A DNA stretch of 64,000 nucleotides, from positions 19,508-83,507 of the forward strand of contig JAEZDN010000011.1 in NCBI GenBank assembly GCA_023433275.1, given 5' to 3'. Under the pieces are notes generated by a model. The model had not been told where the DNA came from. It worked only from the letters and a program-made list of their open reading frames with translations, and did not search any database. This document shows positions 19,262 to 27,408 of the stretch, in pieces; the stretch's first letter is position 1, and each line of letters begins with the position of its first letter. The DNA is from Verrucomicrobiota bacterium (GTDB lineage Bacteria; Verrucomicrobiota; Verrucomicrobiia; Opitutales; Opitutaceae). The translations under genes were made by a program, and so were the position numbers.

Positions 19262-19903
19262 TCATGGTGTTTCCGGCACAGCGAGGGAGGCGCGGAGGAG
19301 CCCGCGCCAGGCGCCGGCCTTGAAACCGGTGGCTTGGTCGCGCGGGAAGTAGACCTGAAGGGTTTCCGCCACGCCGGGGGCTAAGGCGTCGGCGGGCCCG
19401 TGGCAGTCGAGGCAGCCCTTCATGGTGACGAGGGGGCGGTAGACACGCCATTCGACGGGGCGACCCGGGCGGTCCACGCGCTGGACCAGCACATCGGACA
19501 CCGGATCACCCGCCTCGAGCTCGTGCTGGATGCGGGAGAGGGCGGCGAGATCCGCGTCATCAGGCGCGTTCGCCGGATTACGCACCTGCAGGCTGGTGCG
19601 GCGAAGTTCAGTGACGACGGGTTGGCCGCGGACGGGGGCGGGCAGCTTGTATTCCTGGAGGTGAAGGATCCCGATCGCGAGGGCGGGGGATGAGTTGGCG
19701 AGGGTGCGTTTCATCTCGGCGACGAGCGCGGCGCCGCACTGGTCGATTATGCGAACGCCGACCTGCCGGACGGCGGCGACGGTGGGATCGTCGGGGTCGA
19801 CGAACAAGTGGGATGAGCTCGCCGCATCAGCGGCCCGGCAGGAGATCGGAGCCAGCAAGACCAAGGCCAGCGAAAGAACGACGGGGTGAGATCGTGCCTT
19901 CAT
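19262..19903 (-). CDS. Periplasmic DUF3365 protein with haem c motif
   Basis: The ATG at 19903 gives 213 residues with a signal peptide (MKARSHPVVLSLALVLLAP). The body matches the DUF3365 (Tll0287-like) sensor fold: a helix with GVRIIDQCGAALVAEMKRTL, then LRRTSLQVRNPANAPDD, and VEWRVYRPLVTMKGCLDCHG with a CxxCH haem c site at its end. Such proteins are probable redox or gas sensors, or electron-transfer modules, here without any attached kinase. The gene is transcribed alone and faces prmB. Confidence 0.8.
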   Translation of the reverse strand: MKARSHPVVLSLALVLLAPISCRAADAASSSHLFVDPDDPTVAAVRQVGVRIIDQCGAALVAEMKRTLANSSPALAIGILHLQEYKLPAPVRGQPVVTELRRTSLQVRNPANAPDDADLAALSRIQHELEAGDPVSDVLVQRVDRPGRPVEWRVYRPLVTMKGCLDCHGPADALAPGVAETLQVYFPRDQATGFKAGAWRGLLRASLAVPETP

Positions 19904-20231
19904 GGCACGATGATACGCTGGGTGGGAGGGGGAGGCTTCGCAGTTATTGCGAAAATGGCGGCATAACCGGAGTCGGTCGTTTGCCTGATCGCGGGGTTTT
20001 CGAGACGCATGGGAGCGCGCCCGCGCTCCCGCGTGGATCAACGGAGAAGACTTGGCCGTTCAATAAGTGGTGCGGCCGCTGGATCGACCTCGCGCGTAAG
20101 ATCGTCGCAATCCACGACTCTACAGAAGGCGCCGGCCGCGTGGGCCGCCTTTATTCAATTGGGCGCGGCTCCTTCGGTCGACTCGCTCTCCCACGGAAGC
20201 TCGGTGGGAACGGCGATTTTACGCCAGCGGC
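19904..20231. other. Intergenic region with short palindromes
   Basis: This 328-base gap lies between the leftward rhodanese and DUF3365 genes. It contains gggagcgcgcccgcgctccc near 20011-20030, a perfect short palindrome-like block, and a GC-rich inverted segment near 20150-20210. No ORF with credible coding character is seen. Confidence 0.4.
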
Positions 20232-20639
20232 TTACTTCGCTGGCTCGGTGGACTTGCGGGTCGGGAGGCCGGCGTTCTGCCAGGCTTGGAAGCCGCCGGC
20301 GTTGGCGACGTTGTGGCCCTTTTCCGCGAGGGCGGCGGCCACGGCGCCGGAGCGCTTGCCGGAGCGGCAGTAGGTGATGATTTGCTTGTCGCCCACCTTG
20401 GCGAGGAAGCTCTTCCAGTCGCCGACCAGACCCTCGTCGAATTCGCTCTTCGGCAGGAGCACGGCGGGGGCGGCGACACCTGATTCGGCCCATTCGGAAG
20501 GCTCGCGGACATCGATCAGCACGGCCTTGCCGTCGGCCACGAGTTGCGCGGCCTCGGCCGGGGTGATGGAGGGAACGTCGGCGGCGGAAAGGGAGGAGAA
20601 AAGCGACATGGTGAGGAGAAGGAGAAGGAATTGCTTCAT
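20232..20639 (-). CDS. Exported rhodanese-domain protein
   Basis: A 135-residue single-domain rhodanese with a signal peptide (MKQFLLLLLTMSLFSSLSA). Conserved pieces are VLIDVREPSEWAESG, the active-site loop CRSGKRSG with the persulfide-forming Cys near residue 91, and GGFQAWQNAGLP at the end. It may transfer sulfane sulfur or act as a thiol-redox protein in the periplasm. A much longer frame upstream (from 21140) is only a continuation of open reading through repeats and was not used. Confidence 0.9.
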   Translation of the reverse strand: MKQFLLLLLTMSLFSSLSAADVPSITPAEAAQLVADGKAVLIDVREPSEWAESGVAAPAVLLPKSEFDEGLVGDWKSFLAKVGDKQIITYCRSGKRSGAVAAALAEKGHNVANAGGFQAWQNAGLPTRKSTEPAK

Positions 20640-20781
20640 GGCAGCAGCGTACCCGGCTCGCGGGGCAACGCAAGAACGCGGCCTTGAGAGAGGAATGGCC
20701 TTCCCAGCGTGACACGTATCGGTGTTTCGCGGTGTTCTCACGGCGCGGCTTTTCCGCAGGACGAGCCCGAACTCAAGGCAG

Positions 20782-20842
20782 CGGCCCGCAGGGACGCGGG
20801 TCTTCCGGGGAAATCGCCGGGTGGGGGCACGCGGCCCACAGC
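20782..20842. repeat. REP-like palindromes, families D and E
   Basis: Family D at 20782-20806 (ggcccgcagggacgcggg, also at 34216-34239) and family E at 20821-20842 (gtgggggcacgcggcccaca, related to 55603-55622). They fill the 305-base gap between yidC and the rhodanese gene, in which no gene is seen. Confidence 0.65.
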
Positions 20843-20904
20843 TGGGAAGGCGCGCTGGCTGGCGGGCATGGCCGCGGAGAGCCGCGTGCGGGTGCGGGCG
20901 GGCA

Positions 20905-20933
20905 CAAAAAAGCCCGCCGGGGTACGGCGGGCT
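20905..20933 (-). terminator. Rho-independent terminator of the rpmH-yidC operon
   Basis: A perfect 9-bp stem (20911-20919 with 20925-20933) with a 5-base loop. On the minus strand it is followed by a run of six T residues (complement of 20905-20910). It lies 12 bases after the yidC stop. Confidence 0.9.
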
Positions 20934-20944
20934 GAGAGGTAGGG

Positions 20945-22741
20945 TTACTTCTTTTTCCTCGGCGTGACGTTCTTCATGCCGCCGGAGCCGGGCTTGGCAG
21001 GGGTGCCGCTGTTGATCGGGAGATCGGGCTCGGGCATGCGGTTGATGACGATCTGCTGGCCGATGGTGAAGAGGCCGTTGACGGTCGAGTAAAGCGCGAT
21101 GCCGGCCTCGAAGTTGTAGCAGAAAATCGTGAAGATCCACGGCATGATCTTGAACATCGTCTGCTGCGCCGGATCGACGGAAGGCGTGGGGGTGAGTCGC
21201 ATCTGGATGATCATCGTCGCGCCCATGAGGATGGGCATGATGTTGACCGGAAAGCCGAACCAGCGGGCGACGGTGTCGGGTGCGGCGAGGTCATTCACCC
21301 AGAGGAACTCGGCGAAGCGGAGTTCCGACGTGCTCTGGAGCATGGCGAAGATGCCGACGAAGAAGGGAATCGTGATGAGGATCGGGATGCATCCACCGAC
21401 CGGGTTGACCTTGTTTTCCTTAAAGATGCGGAGCGTCTCCATCTGCATCTTCTGGGGGTTGTCCTTGTACTTCTCGCGGAGCGCCTGCATGTGCGGCTGG
21501 AGCTTGGCCATGCGCTTGGCGGACTTGGACGCGGCGAGCGTGAGCGGGAGGAAGACGACCTTCAGGAAAAGTGTGGTGATGACGATGGCCCAGCCCCAGT
21601 TGGGGACGATCGTGTGCACCCAGCTCATGATGGTGAAGAGGAGCGGGGCGAAGAAACCCGAGAAGAAGATCTTGTTGAAGAAGAAGGCGTCGAACTGCAT
21701 GACCTTCTCCTCGCCACGCTTGAACACGTCGATGTTGCTGAGGCGCTTGTATTCCTTGGGGCCGGTGTAGAAGTTGGCGCCGAAAGTGGAGGACGCGCCC
21801 GGGGCGAGCGGTTTCAGATCAAACTGGGCGTAGCCGGTGACGCCATAGATGCGGTTGTCGTCGGCCGGGGCGTTGGGGTCGAGTTTGACGCGCTCGGTGC
21901 GCAGGCCCACGCCGGGTTCGTCGGGCGTGAGGACCATGCAAAAGAACTTGTTCTTCACCGAGGCCCACGCGATCGGAGCGGGGCGTTCGATCGCGGCCGG
22001 CGGGCGGCCGTCCTTGACGCCGATCCAGCTGAGGAAGCCGCCGCCCTCGAGGTCGCTGCGGGCGACGAAATGGGCGTCCTCTCCATCGTTATAGGCGGTG
22101 TTGAGGTAGAGACCGTAGTCGTTGGCGTTGAGCGGGGCCGCCGTTCCCAGGTTGAAGACGGCCTTGGGCAGCACCTGCGCCTGGTCGGTGAGATTGCGGA
22201 AGGTGGTCTCGTGGCGGATCTGGTAGTCGTCGCGGCCCGGCGCGGGTTCGAGAAGGTAGCGGCGGGTGATTTCGAGCGTAGGCGTGGTGGCGCGGTACAC
22301 GACCTCCTTGTCGGTCTTGGTGACGAGGGTGTAGGCGGTGTGGCGGTCCGCGCCGGGGAAGTCGGCGAGACTGAGGGCGGGGGCGGCCTGGGCGGCGTTC
22401 AGCGTGTAGAGGGCGGATTCACCTTGGATCGCGAGATGCTTCTTGAGCGCCACGCTGTCGATGGCGCCGCCGTGGTTGGTGAGCGTCACGATCATGAGAT
22501 CGTTCGCGAGAGTGACCTTCTCGGCGTCGCCCAAAGCGCGGCCGGAAATGGCGCCGGGAGCGGCGGAGGCGGTGGCGGGGGCGGAACTGCCGGTGATGGT
22601 CGGGGGCTGGGCCGCGGACTCGGCGGCGGGAGTGACGGGCAGGGGTGCGGCGGGCTTGGGCGCGTAGCGGGCGCTGAAGATCATGCTGGCTACTGCCGCG
22701 ACGAGCAGGAGCACACCGATGGTCGTGTTCTTTTTGTCCAT
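20945..22741 (-). CDS. yidC: Membrane protein insertase YidC
   Basis: A 598-residue YidC/Oxa1 insertase of the Gram-negative type. It has an N-terminal anchor (TTIGVLLLVAAVASMIF), an Ala/Pro linker, a large periplasmic beta-domain (about 75-350) and a C-terminal core of five membrane helices containing GWAIVITTLFLKVVFLPLT, the cytoplasmic hairpin with the PHMQALREKYKDNPQKMQ segment and a Lys-rich tail. It inserts membrane proteins alone or with SecYEG. It is the last gene of the rpmH-rnpA-yidD-yidC cluster, 57 bases after yidD, and is followed by a strong terminator. Confidence 0.97.
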   Translation of the reverse strand: MDKKNTTIGVLLLVAAVASMIFSARYAPKPAAPLPVTPAAESAAQPPTITGSSAPATASAAPGAISGRALGDAEKVTLANDLMIVTLTNHGGAIDSVALKKHLAIQGESALYTLNAAQAAPALSLADFPGADRHTAYTLVTKTDKEVVYRATTPTLEITRRYLLEPAPGRDDYQIRHETTFRNLTDQAQVLPKAVFNLGTAAPLNANDYGLYLNTAYNDGEDAHFVARSDLEGGGFLSWIGVKDGRPPAAIERPAPIAWASVKNKFFCMVLTPDEPGVGLRTERVKLDPNAPADDNRIYGVTGYAQFDLKPLAPGASSTFGANFYTGPKEYKRLSNIDVFKRGEEKVMQFDAFFFNKIFFSGFFAPLLFTIMSWVHTIVPNWGWAIVITTLFLKVVFLPLTLAASKSAKRMAKLQPHMQALREKYKDNPQKMQMETLRIFKENKVNPVGGCIPILITIPFFVGIFAMLQSTSELRFAEFLWVNDLAAPDTVARWFGFPVNIMPILMGATMIIQMRLTPTPSVDPAQQTMFKIMPWIFTIFCYNFEAGIALYSTVNGLFTIGQQIVINRMPEPDLPINSGTPAKPGSGGMKNVTPRKKK

Positions 22742-22790
22742 TAGAGGGAGAGGGGGTGCAGAGGGTTGCGTCCGGGAGAGAGCGGGAGAA

Positions 22791-22815
22791 GGGCGCAGCT
22801 AGACTGCGCCCCTAC
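22791..22815. repeat. Family A palindrome forming the 3' end of yidD
   Basis: Read on the minus strand it starts GTAGGGGCGCAGTCTAG. The TAG inside the palindrome is the yidD stop codon, so the last residues of YidD (RRGAV) are encoded by the repeat. Confidence 0.85.
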
Positions 22816-23098
22816 GGGAGAGGATTCGGGAGCAGGAGGGCTTGCGCGGGGGGACGGGATCCTCGCCGCCGGGGTGCCACGGGCCGCATTTGGCCAGGCG
22901 GGCGACGGTCAGCGCGAGGCCGGCGAAGAGGCCGTGTTCGCGGAGCGCGCCGCGGGCATAGTGGGAGCAGGTGGGCGCGAAACGGCAGCCGCAATGAGGA
23001 TTGATCGCCGACAGGGCGGGGGACGCGGTGTGCTGGTAAACCCAGAGCAGGGCGTCGAGGATCCGGACGGGCAGTTTGGCTGATTCCGACACCATCAT
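22799..23098 (-). CDS. yidD: Membrane protein insertion efficiency factor YidD
   Basis: About 99 residues. The YidD core is unmistakable: ALLWVYQHTASPAL, then CGCRFAPTCSHYARGAL with the paired Cys, and KCGPWHPGGEDPVP. It helps YidC-dependent insertion. Two adjacent ATG codons (23098, 23095) follow a dispersed repeat, so the start sits at the repeat edge and no ribosome site is visible. The last five codons and the stop lie in a family A palindrome, and a Ser/Arg-rich tail of about 15 residues follows the normal family end. Confidence 0.92.
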   Translation of the reverse strand: MMVSESAKLPVRILDALLWVYQHTASPALSAINPHCGCRFAPTCSHYARGALREHGLFAGLALTVARLAKCGPWHPGGEDPVPPRKPSCSRILSRRGAV

Positions 23099-23172
23099 TC
23101 TGAGCGCAGCGAAGAATCCACGGGGCGTCGACGTGATGTACGGACGCCGTGGATCCTTCGCTGCGCTCAGGA
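23099..23172. repeat. Inverted repeat, family F, between rnpA and yidD
   Basis: Arms at 23099-23123 and 23147-23172 are near-perfect inverted copies containing tgagcgcagcgaag. A second full copy is at 24941-25018. It fills almost the whole gap between rnpA and yidD. Confidence 0.85.
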
Positions 23173-23189
23173 TGGCATGCTGGGGGAAC

Positions 23190-23558
23190 TCAGGCATTTT
23201 TCGGAGCGGGAGGTGTCAGCTTGCCGCAGGCGTGGATGAAGCGTTGGGCGGCCTCGGCAAAATCGATGCGAAGCAGCGAGGCGCGAGCCGTGAGGACGAG
23301 GTCGACCGCGGGCGGCACGAGGTGCTGGTGGCGGCGGTAGAGTTCGCGCAAACGCCGCTTCGCGCGGGCCCGCTGGACGGCATTGCCGACCGAGGCCCGG
23401 GACGCGACCACGCCAACGCGGGCGGGCGCGGGCGGTTCACCGGCTGGGCGGATCCGCCACGTGAATTGGAAGACGCCGCAATCGAGGCGGCGGCCCTGTT
23501 CGCGGACGGCGCGGAAATCACCATTGCGCCGCAGGCGCTGCCGGGCGCGAAGACGCAT
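23190..23558 (-). CDS. rnpA: Ribonuclease P protein component
   Basis: A 122-residue basic protein with the RnpA fold: LRRNGDFRAVREQGRR at the start, VGVVASRASVGNAVQRARAK covering the strand and the RNR-type helix, and KRRLREL. It binds the 5' leader of pre-tRNA with the catalytic RNase P RNA. It starts four bases after rpmH. The C-terminus ends PPAPKNA. The RNase P RNA gene is not in the window. Confidence 0.95.
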   Translation of the reverse strand: MRLRARQRLRRNGDFRAVREQGRRLDCGVFQFTWRIRPAGEPPAPARVGVVASRASVGNAVQRARAKRRLRELYRRHQHLVPPAVDLVLTARASLLRIDFAEAAQRFIHACGKLTPPAPKNA

Positions 23559-23562
23559 GCTC

Positions 23563-23700
23563 TTAGACGACGGTCAGCCGCTTGCGGCCCTTGCGGCGGC
23601 GGGCGGTGAGGACCTTGCGGCCGCCGCGGGTGGCCTTGCGGGCGCGAAAACCGATCTTGCGGGCGCGTTTCTTGCGGTGCGGGCGGAATGTAGGCTTCAT
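23563..23700 (-). CDS. rpmH: Ribosomal protein bL34
   Basis: A 45-residue, very basic protein: MKPTFRPHRKKRARKIGF at the start, then GGRKVLTARRRKGRKRLTVV. It is a 50S subunit protein and heads the rpmH-rnpA-yidD-yidC operon. The gene is too short for most ORF lists. A TTGACA-like hexamer lies on the minus strand at 23748-23753, but no good -10 box follows. dnaA, often upstream in other phyla, is absent here. Confidence 0.96.
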   Translation of the reverse strand: MKPTFRPHRKKRARKIGFRARKATRGGRKVLTARRRKGRKRLTVV

Positions 23701-23967
23701 AGTTTTATGGCAAAAAGAGGGTCAGGTTCGCCGGGCGGGCGGGGGGGTGTCAAGCGAGAGCTTTTGGGGGTAAAAAGCGAACATTCAACGTCCAACGTCC
23801 GGCGCTCTCTGTCCGCTCCCGTTCGATCAAGGCCTTGGGAGGTGGTGAACGTTGGGCAGCGGGTGCGGTCGTGCGGGATTGCACCTGCGTGTTGGTGTGA
23901 ACACCTTGCGGACAAATAGTTTTTGCGTTCGGGCGCGCGACCGCGACCTTGGGCGCATGGCCGAGTC

Positions 23968-24900
23968 ATGCCCACAATCGACCCCTTCACCGGACACCCT
24001 ACCCACCTCCAAGGCGCCCGCCTCCCCGGCGAGGAAGGATGGGCCGCTGTTCTGGACGGTCACGGGCAACGACTTCGCGCGCTCGATCAGCTGGGCGAAA
24101 AAGCAGCCGAATGCGGTATCCGAAACGATCCGGACCGCGCTCTCGTCCTCGCCCAAGCCGACGAAGTAGGCTTGTTGGAATTCGCCGAGGACCGCTGGCG
24201 CGGGCTGGGCGAGGCAATCCGGGATTTCCGGGCCACGCTGCCATTGGTGAGCCTCGAGGATTTCGGATTCGATTCGGAGGCGGACGATCCGTTCGAGGCG
24301 AACACGACGCGGTTGCGGCGCATCGGGGGCGGCGTGGAGGCGCTGGCGTTCGCGGACACGCAGGACTCGGTGTATAAATTTTTCCTGTTCCGGGAAGGCG
24401 GGACCGTGGGCGCCACTTTCGCGTTTGGGCGCGGGGAAGGCGAGGTGCTGATGGCGACGGCGGTGCCCGGAAGCTACCGACGGCTATTCGAGAAACTGCG
24501 GTTGACCCACCTTCTCGGGATGCCGACGGAAATCGCGGGCATCACGCGCGAGGGAATCATCGTGGCCAAGCAGACGTTCGGCCGGATGTTGCCGGAGCAA
24601 ACCGACATGTCCGGGCTCGACCCGGCGCGCCTGATCCCGATTCCATCGCGTTTCCTGCGGTCGGATCGCGATCATCCCCGGTTGCATTTCCTGGATGACG
24701 AACCGTGGCTCGTGGGCGACACGCACGATCGGAACGTGGTGGTCGCGGAGGATGACACGTGGCGCGTGATCGACCTGGTGGCCGCGCCGTTGCCGCCGGA
24801 ATGGCTCGGACAGATGGGGCTCTTCGCCGGGTGGATCGAGCGCGCGCGGCATGATCCGCGCGCGGAGGTGCTGGCGGCGGGGAATGATGACGAATTGTGA
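23968..24900 (+). CDS. Uncharacterised protein, possible kinase-like fold
   Basis: A 310-residue protein (ATG at 23968). The second half resembles a phosphotransferase: a Gly-rich loop LRRIGGGVEALAF (117-129), a Lys in SVYKFFLF (Lys137), then GDTHDRNVVV (250-259), with Asp251 and Asn256 placed as in the catalytic loop of aminoglycoside phosphotransferases, and VIDL with Asp269 as in the metal-binding Asp. The first 90 residues are unrelated to this and polar. I do not recognise a named family; proteins of this sort occur as polyvalent kinase-like domains. It stands alone between rpmH and the peroxiredoxin, convergent with the latter. Confidence 0.55.
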   Translation: MPTIDPFTGHPTHLQGARLPGEEGWAAVLDGHGQRLRALDQLGEKAAECGIRNDPDRALVLAQADEVGLLEFAEDRWRGLGEAIRDFRATLPLVSLEDFGFDSEADDPFEANTTRLRRIGGGVEALAFADTQDSVYKFFLFREGGTVGATFAFGRGEGEVLMATAVPGSYRRLFEKLRLTHLLGMPTEIAGITREGIIVAKQTFGRMLPEQTDMSGLDPARLIPIPSRFLRSDRDHPRLHFLDDEPWLVGDTHDRNVVVAEDDTWRVIDLVAAPLPPEWLGQMGLFAGWIERARHDPRAEVLAAGNDDEL

Positions 24901-24940
24901 GGGCGGCGACCTGCCCGATAAAAATGGAGATTGGTCACGG

Positions 24941-25018
24941 CATCCTGAACCCAGCGAAGGATCCCAGCGGGCGGGTGTGACGAGCGGATTCGTGGATCCT
25001 TCGCTTCGCTCAGGACGA
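24941..25018. repeat. Inverted repeat, family F copy
   Basis: Arms at 24941-24964 and 24995-25018 pair with only a few mismatches and match the element at 23099-23172. It lies in the 307-base gap between the convergent kinase-like and peroxiredoxin genes; that gap also holds a terminator and no gene. Confidence 0.8.
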
Positions 25019-25155
25019 CGGTGGCGGTCGTATTTTCCGTTCGCCGAAGTTCATCTCCGCTCACCATGCAACCGCCCGGCGGTTGCTCCCGGTCCCAGGC
25101 TGAGGACAGAGGAAATTCGTTTTCAAGGACGAGGCCGTCGTGGCGCGGGAAGCCC

Positions 25156-25183
25156 AAAAAAAGGGCGCACCCCTGGTGCGCCC
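25156..25183 (-). terminator. Rho-independent terminator of the peroxiredoxin gene
   Basis: A perfect 9-bp stem (25163-25171 with 25175-25183) with a 3-base loop, followed on the minus strand by seven T residues (complement of 25156-25162). It lies 24 bases after the stop. Confidence 0.9.
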
Positions 25184-25207
25184 CTGGAACTGAATTCAAT
25201 GGAAGGC

Positions 25208-25720
25208 TCAGCTCTTCTTGTCGGCTTCGAGGAAGGCGAGGACATTGGCGGCTTGTTGGTCGGTGACGCCGGTGTCCTTATAGACGATCTTGCCGTTCTT
25301 GATAACGTAGCACTCCCGGGAGGCCATGAGCACGCCGCTCTGGCCGAAGGCCTTCACGACTTTCTTGTCGGTATCGGCCAGCAGGGGAAAGGGGAAGTTG
25401 TTCGTCTCCTTGAATTTTTTCTGGGCCTCGACGTTGTCGGTGCTGACGCCGATGACGGCGGCGCCATGTTTCTTGAGGTCGACGCTGGCGTCGCGGAGCG
25501 AGCAGCCCTGCTTGGTGCAGCCGCCGGTGAGGGCCTTGGGGTAGAACCAGACGACGGTGTAGGCATTCTTGGCGTATACTTCACCGAGGTTGAGGGTCTC
25601 GCCGGCATCAGTGACGGCGGAAACGACGGGGGCGTTGTCGCCGACCTTGAGCGACTCGCCGAAAAGGGCGGTGAAGGAGAACATGGCGAGGAGGGGGAGC
25701 AGGAGGCGGAGGGGTTGCAT
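25208..25720 (-). CDS. Exported peroxiredoxin, BCP/PrxQ type
   Basis: A 170-residue AhpC/TSA-family thiol peroxidase with a signal peptide (MQPLRLLLPLLAMFSFTALF). The active region is WFYPKALTGGCTKQGCSLRD, with the peroxidatic Cys68 and a likely resolving Cys73 five residues later, as in PrxQ/BCP proteins. GVSTDNVEAQKKF and PLLADTDKKV follow. It would reduce peroxides in the periplasm, using an unknown thiol donor. It is a single-gene unit with its own terminator. Confidence 0.9.
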   Translation of the reverse strand: MQPLRLLLPLLAMFSFTALFGESLKVGDNAPVVSAVTDAGETLNLGEVYAKNAYTVVWFYPKALTGGCTKQGCSLRDASVDLKKHGAAVIGVSTDNVEAQKKFKETNNFPFPLLADTDKKVVKAFGQSGVLMASRECYVIKNGKIVYKDTGVTDQQAANVLAFLEADKKS

Positions 25721-25924
25721 GACGGGCTGACGCTACCCAACTGACGGGGTTAGGCAAGCGATGGAAAACCGCGCGACAAACGGCGGTCCCGGCTGTTCCG
25801 TCAAAGCACCCTAAATTTCCCGGAATCCCCACGCCGCGGAACAGGCGGGAGGCGCCTGCTGTTCTTCAGGGTGTCAGTCCGCGCCGCAAGGCCGGACCGG
25901 CACCAACACCAAACCAAGACCATC

Positions 25925-26575
25925 ATGAAAAAGAACCACCTCCTCCAGACCCTTCTCGCCGGCGCCGTGCTGGCGATCGGCCTCGCCGGTCCGGCGCGCG
26001 GCGATGACACCGTCGTGGGCACCTCACCCGCGACCGCTGGCACCAGCCTGAGCCTGCTGGGCCAGAAATTCGGCACGCTGAGCTACAGCTACATCAACCT
26101 CGATAACACGTCGGTTCATGCGGATAACTACACCTTCGAGGTGAACAACCCGCTGTCGTTCGGCCTGGATGGCGTGTTCGCGTATGATTACACGCGTTCC
26201 GGCTCGGTGGCCGGCTCGCGGGTGAGGCAGCATGCGCTCACGGCGGCGTTGCGCGCGTTCAGCACGTCGTACAATTGGGGCAAGCCCTACGTGGAAGCGG
26301 GGGTGGGCCATGCGTGGAGCCGATTTGGCGGCGCGCGGGACAACTCGTTTCTTTGGGAAGCCGGCGTCGGCGCGGAGTTCCAGGTGAGCGACCGGGCCGT
26401 GGTGACGCCGTATGTCCAGTACGTTGACGCGCCGGATTTGCCGGGCGACGGGGTGTTCAATTTCGGCGTGAAAGGCAGCTACTGGGTGGATGCCCGGTGG
26501 GCGGTCACGGCCGGCTTCGAAATGGATGACGAGCAGAACTCGGCCGTGACGGTCGGGACGAACTTCCGTTTCTAG
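25925..26575 (+). CDS. Small outer-membrane beta-barrel protein
   Basis: A 216-residue protein with a signal peptide (MKKNHLLQTLLAGAVLAIGL). The mature part consists of alternating-residue strands with aromatic ends, such as SYSYINLDNTSVHADNYTFE and KPYVEAGVGHAWSRF, and ends with TNFRF, whose final Phe is the outer-membrane assembly signal. It looks like an 8-stranded barrel of the OmpA/OmpW type. No function can be assigned. A hairpin follows the stop. Confidence 0.75.
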   Translation: MKKNHLLQTLLAGAVLAIGLAGPARGDDTVVGTSPATAGTSLSLLGQKFGTLSYSYINLDNTSVHADNYTFEVNNPLSFGLDGVFAYDYTRSGSVAGSRVRQHALTAALRAFSTSYNWGKPYVEAGVGHAWSRFGGARDNSFLWEAGVGAEFQVSDRAVVTPYVQYVDAPDLPGDGVFNFGVKGSYWVDARWAVTAGFEMDDEQNSAVTVGTNFRF

Positions 26576-26609
26576 AATTCCGCCGCAAGGCGGATGTGTG
26601 TGTGCAACG

Positions 26610-26640
26610 AGCCGCGGCGCAGGGGTGCGCCGCGGCTCTT
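26610..26640 (+). terminator. Terminator-like hairpin after the barrel gene
   Basis: A perfect 12-bp stem (26610-26621 with 26626-26637) with a 4-base loop, followed by only CTT. It is strong as a stem but has a poor T tract. Confidence 0.5.
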
Positions 26641-26751
26641 ACGCGTTACGGAGGATGGTAGTGATCCCGCGAAGGCGTCACTTTACCGCAGGCCGCCTGC
26701 CTTGGCGGGTGCCGAGGTGTTCGACGCGGATGCAGTGATGCCGCCCTGCAG

Positions 26752-27234
26752 TCAGCCGCGAGCCAGATGGCGGGCCACCCACGCGGAGGCGAACTGCGTG
26801 GCGATGACGGAGAACGTGAACAGGTACAAACCGGCGCCGATGTGGATCTCGGCAACGGCCGCGGACTTCATTGCCACGATCAGGATCGCGACGACGAAGA
26901 CGTCGAGCATCGACCATTTGCCGAGGGATTCGACCCAGTGGTGCAGCCGCCGGACCTTCGCGAGGTCGTGCTCGCGTTCCATCCAAACGATGGTGAGGAG
27001 GCCGAGCTTGGCGCAGGGAAACACCAGCGTGAACAGCGTGAGGACGGCGAAGAGGAAATACTCGCCTTCCTGGAAGAGCGTGACGATCCCGCCCACCACG
27101 GACACGCCGCTTTCGAAGAGCCAGAACTTGGTGACGTGGAAGAACGGGAAGAACACGCCGGTGCCAAAGAGCAGGACCGCGATGACGAGCAGCGTGGGAA
27201 TCGCGCGGGAGGTGGCGGGCGTGGGCTGGGGCAT
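26752..27234 (-). CDS. pqiA: PqiA-family membrane protein
   Basis: A 160-residue protein with four membrane segments and the paraquat-inducible protein A signature: TGVFFPFFHVTKF, FLFAVLTLFTLVFPCAKLG, WVESLGKWSMLDVFVVAIL and IGAGLYLFTFSV. Only one PqiA domain is present and the N-terminal zinc-ribbon cysteines of E. coli PqiA are missing. The E. coli protein works with the PqiB MCE protein in lipid transport, but no MCE gene lies nearby. The gene is the last leftward gene before the barrel gene. Confidence 0.85.
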   Translation of the reverse strand: MPQPTPATSRAIPTLLVIAVLLFGTGVFFPFFHVTKFWLFESGVSVVGGIVTLFQEGEYFLFAVLTLFTLVFPCAKLGLLTIVWMEREHDLAKVRRLHHWVESLGKWSMLDVFVVAILIVAMKSAAVAEIHIGAGLYLFTFSVIATQFASAWVARHLARG

Positions 27235-27408
27235 GATGGCTGCTTCGTAGGGGAAGGGGAGGAGGGCAGCGAGGGGGAAAGGGCTGCAATCGTCGTCCCG
27301 GGCGAAGCTGCTGTTGATCCGAACGGGAATCAGGACTGGTGCGCTCAGTTGTTTTCGGAAAGCGCGCTTCGTGCGTTCAACAGCCGCACATGGGGCCTCC
27401 CACCGGCA

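Noticed and set aside
20640..21140. Upstream extension of the rhodanese frame
   Set aside because: The signal peptide fixes the start at 20639; the extension runs through repeats, a terminator and the end of yidC.
23701..23967. oriC next to rpmH
   Set aside because: No DnaA-box cluster, no AT-rich unwinding region and no dnaA or dnaN nearby.
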